6,039 nt of DNA from contig JAKAGC010000275.1 in the NCBI GenBank assembly GCA_021817755.1, forward strand, positions 1 to 6,039. Direction: 5' to 3'. This document shows positions 5,198-6,039 of the stretch, one piece after another; within the stretch, counting starts at the first letter, position 1; each line of letters opens with the position of its first letter. The translations under genes were made by a program, and so were the position numbers. Below the pieces are notes generated by a model. It worked only from the letters and a program-made list of their open reading frames with translations, had not been told where the DNA came from and did no database searches. This DNA comes from Acidobacteriota bacterium (GTDB lineage Bacteria > Acidobacteriota > Aminicenantia > UBA2199).

Positions 5198-6039
5198 TCA
5201 ATCTGGTTTAACCGGACATAATCCCGGGTTCTGGTAACGTTTACAAGCCGGTTCGCATTTAATGCAATAATTTATTTTTTCATTATTCATTGCCTTTTTC
5301 ACCCATTGTGGATCAGTCAATAAATCTTTACCAATCGCCACTATGTCCGCGAGATTATTCTCTACCAGGAAAACCGCTCTCTCCGGTGTTCTGATTTCAT
5401 TCACCACAATTACAGGAATTTTTATATTCCGTTTAATCATCGTTCCACTATAAGCGATCCCATTGTAGTTAAAATCCTTCGGTACATCCGGGATAATCCC
5501 AATCCTACCCCCATGTGAAGCATGGATATAGTCCAACCCTTTATTTTCCAGATATTTTGCAATCTCTATCCCATCATCCAGCGTCGGAGAATTTGAACCC
5601 AGACGATAACCCAGTATAAATGATTTCGGTAATATCTCCCGGATTCCACTAATTATATTTATCCCAATTTTTAAGCGTTTTTCCAACGTACCCCCGTATT
5701 CATCCTCCCGTTTATTAAGAACCCTTGTAGCAAATTGATTCAAGAGAAAGCCATGAGCTCCGTGAAGTTCCACACCGTCAAAACCAGCTTCAGCCGCCCG
5801 GCGTGCAGCCATAATGAATTTTTGTTCCAGCTCGTGAATTTCATCCAAAGACAGTGTATACGTTCTCCCATTTTCAAGATCCGCAGATGGTCCCCCGACT
5901 TTCTCCTTAATTATTGCAGCAGTAGACATTCCCGAATGGTGGATTTGTAGAATTACCACCACATCATATTTCTTACATGCTTCCATTATTTTTCTTAATC
6001 CTTCTATATGGTCATCCGACCATATCCCTAATTGCGAAT
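5198..6039 (-). CDS. Old Yellow Enzyme-family NADH:flavin oxidoreductase (5' end missing)
   Basis: The C-terminal 279 residues of an FMN-dependent TIM-barrel oxidoreductase (PF00724), whose members reduce activated C=C bonds and related substrates. The frame runs open to the right edge (S-Q-L-G-I-W before D-D-H-I-E-G-L-R), so the ATG at 5986 is internal. Counting from that ATG, visible signatures are QIHHSGM (14-20; usually Q-x-x-H-x-G-R), the substrate/FMN block GVELHGAHGFLLNQF (71-85) with H75 and H78, and NKREDEYGGTLEKR just after. The phosphate-binding part reads VVNEIRTPE and IGKDLLTDP (194-226), departing from the common GG/GR forms. The tail has C241, C244, C248 and C257 (CX2CX3CX8C), resembling the [4Fe-4S] ligands of 2,4-dienoyl-CoA reductase (FadH). 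It stops five residues later, so FadH's extra FAD/NADH domains are absent. The substrate is unknown. The gene reads toward lhgO, 222 bp away. Confidence 0.88.
   Translation of the reverse strand, partial: SQLGIWSDDHIEGLRKIMEACKKYDVVVILQIHHSGMSTAAIIKEKVGGPSADLENGRTYTLSLDEIHELEQKFIMAARRAAEAGFDGVELHGAHGFLLNQFATRVLNKREDEYGGTLEKRLKIGINIISGIREILPKSFILGYRLGSNSPTLDDGIEIAKYLENKGLDYIHASHGGRIGIIPDVPKDFNYNGIAYSGTMIKRNIKIPVIVVNEIRTPERAVFLVENNLADIVAIGKDLLTDPQWVKKAMNNEKINYCIKCEPACKRYQNPGLCPVKPD

Noticed and set aside
5735..5950. 71-residue plus-strand frame inside the flavin oxidoreductase gene
   Set aside because: It lies opposite the conserved HGAHG block of a clear gene and has no signature of its own.
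5984..5986. ATG as the true start of the flavin oxidoreductase
   Set aside because: The upstream frame stays open to the edge and encodes the family-like segment D-D-H-I-E-G-L-R-K, so the gene begins outside the window.

Overview
The window is an AT-rich bacterial segment with closely packed genes and strong Shine-Dalgarno sequences. It holds five protein genes and no RNA gene, insertion sequence or CRISPR array that I could see. The taxon cannot be fixed. A solute-binding protein beside a two-TM hybrid kinase, plus flavoenzymes, suits a low-GC, possibly anaerobic bacterium. A spirochaete-like or similar lineage is a guess only.

Left part, + strand (1-3721): a three-gene cluster read as one operon. 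The first gene is the 3' part of a PF04392-type ABC substrate-binding protein, cut by the left edge. After 26 nt comes an 879-residue membrane hybrid histidine kinase: TM, extracytoplasmic domain, TM, HAMP, coiled coil, HisKA, HATPase, REC, REC. Its last 23 nt overlap a 143-residue PPC/DUF296 protein, whose ribosome binding site lies inside the kinase gene. A binding protein next to a periplasm-facing hybrid kinase recalls TorT/TorS and LuxP/LuxQ, where the binding protein presents the ligand to the kinase. That role is an inference here. No HPt protein or DNA-binding response regulator is visible, so the phosphorelay must end elsewhere.

Right part, - strand (3761-6039): a complete L-2-hydroxyglutarate oxidase gene (lhgO) converges on the PPC gene across 39 bp. 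Upstream of it is a 222-bp AT-rich intergenic region. This carries a good sigma70-type promoter (TTGACA, 17 bp, extended -10) overlapped by two inverted repeats that could be operators. Farther right is the 3' part of an Old Yellow Enzyme-family flavin oxidoreductase, cut by the right edge. It ends in a four-cysteine cluster resembling the [4Fe-4S] site of 2,4-dienoyl-CoA reductase. lhgO and this gene share a strand, but lhgO probably has its own promoter, so a shared pathway is not established.

The points most worth checking are the binding protein/kinase/PPC cluster, the repeat-rich lhgO promoter, and the single-domain flavin reductase with a retained Fe-S motif. No complete, clearly new system is visible in these 6 kb.
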